DNA from: Methanobacteriota archaeon
GTDB lineage: Archaea > Thermoplasmatota > Poseidoniia > Poseidoniales > Poseidoniaceae
NCBI GenBank assembly: GCA_002719475.1
Contig: PBHQ01000016.1
Span: 21,560-28,186 of the forward strand
DNA: 6,627 bases
Reading direction: 5' to 3'
The translations under genes and the position numbers were made by a program. How positions within the stretch are numbered: the stretch's first letter is position 1; each line of letters opens with the position of its first letter. Shown here one piece after another: positions 6,210-6,627 of the stretch. The notes beneath the pieces are model-generated. The model ran no database searches and was not told the DNA's origin. It saw only the letters and a program-made list of their open reading frames with translations.

Positions 6210-6226
6210 GAAATATAATATATTTA
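6210..6226. promoter_or_regulatory. Near-palindromic AT element in a divergent promoter region
   Basis: GAAATATAATATATTTA is an unbroken A/T tract apart from its first base, nearly symmetrical, between two divergent genes. On the plus strand it sits about 20-25 bp before the ATG at 6238, suitable for a TATA box giving a very short leader. Its symmetry means it could also serve the minus-strand gene, with a leader of about 40 nt. It is the most AT-rich patch in the 88-bp intergenic region. Confidence 0.5.
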
Positions 6227-6237
6227 CGGCACGAGCC

Positions 6238-6627
6238 ATGCGGCGCAGCACCCTCTCTATGGATGACTCAGCAGTTGACAAAATTCTAGTTATTGCTATT
6301 GTGGCTCTTACTTCTGTCAGTTTAATCTCTATCCTTGCATATGTAAATTTAGATTCTACAACTTCTAATGTAGATATAGAAGCGGATTGGATAGATCCAG
6401 TTGTTGAAATTGAAGATGCAAACCATAGCCATAGTGATTTGCTAGCTCATAGGCTTAGCACTGATAATATTCAATTAATTGATTATCATAATTTGAATTG
6501 TGACGGTAATGAAAAACCCCCTTCCGAACTGGATAACGTTGCAGGCAGGCCATGCTCGCCCGATTACAAAAATGTAGCACCAACGCCCGGCGACTCATCT
6601 GAAATAGCGATAGAAGGAAACTTTCTC
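6238..6627 (+). CDS. Membrane-anchored exported protein, N-terminal part (3' partial)
   Basis: The frame opens with ATG at 6238 and stays open for 130 codons to the window end, so only the N terminus is seen. The start MRRSTLSMDD is followed by a membrane segment (about 16-36, ILVIAIVALTSVSLISILAY), which acts as an uncleaved anchor or signal peptide. The rest is hydrophilic and acidic, with a His-containing stretch HSHSDLLAHRLSTDNIQLI (63-81) and two cysteines (88 and 106) that could pair outside the cell. The arrangement 'H.H.D...HRL.T.N..L' followed by 'EIAIEGNFL' resembles, from memory, the start of secreted LVIVD-type beta-propeller proteins, in which the last phrase would begin the first blade; this is tentative because no blade is complete. 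An in-frame ATG at 6259 is a possible alternative start. It is divergent from the cupredoxin-like gene. Confidence 0.75.
   Translation, partial: MRRSTLSMDDSAVDKILVIAIVALTSVSLISILAYVNLDSTTSNVDIEADWIDPVVEIEDANHSHSDLLAHRLSTDNIQLIDYHNLNCDGNEKPPSELDNVAGRPCSPDYKNVAPTPGDSSEIAIEGNFL

Noticed and set aside
1..6627. CRISPR array, tRNA, rRNA, insertion sequence or toxin-antitoxin system
   Set aside because: No regularly spaced direct repeats, cloverleaf-like sequence, transposase motifs or terminal inverted repeats were seen on either strand.

Overview
The window most likely comes from a planktonic archaeon, probably a marine Thermoplasmatota of the Marine Group II (Poseidoniales) type. This is inference from gene content and style: separate PurL and PurQ subunits, an AlaX editing enzyme, a membrane M50 protease, secreted Asp/Asn-rich proteins with dense N-glycosylation sequons, AT-rich box-A-like elements close to start codons, and almost no Shine-Dalgarno sequences. 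There is no rRNA, tRNA, CRISPR array, transposase or phage gene. No gap between genes exceeds about 105 bp.

Left part (1-1937, + strand): housekeeping genes. The C-terminal end of PurL overlaps the start of PurQ (TGATG overlap); the two are subunits of formylglycinamidine ribonucleotide synthase in purine synthesis. After 34 bp comes AlaX, which removes mischarged amino acids from tRNA-Ala. Its stop codon abuts, with no spacer, the stop codon of an oppositely oriented gene.

Middle (1938-3601): a divergent pair with only 23 bp between start codons. The minus-strand gene encodes an uncharacterised protein with a four-cysteine zinc-finger-like motif and an acidic tail. The plus-strand gene encodes a multi-pass M50 (site-2-protease-like) metalloprotease.

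Right part (3602-6627): cell-surface genes. A minus-strand lipoprotein carries an M28 zinc peptidase domain with all metal ligands present. Next is a candidate 37-residue protein on the plus strand. Then comes a minus-strand secreted, membrane-anchored cupredoxin-like protein that appears to have lost its copper ligands and is crowded with N-glycosylation sequons. A divergent promoter region with a near-palindromic AT element separates it from the 5' end of another membrane-anchored exported protein that runs off the window.

The content is mostly ordinary. The points most worth a second look are the degenerate cupredoxin-like protein, the unknown zinc-finger protein that shares a very tight divergent junction with the M50 protease, and the small ORF at 5393-5506.
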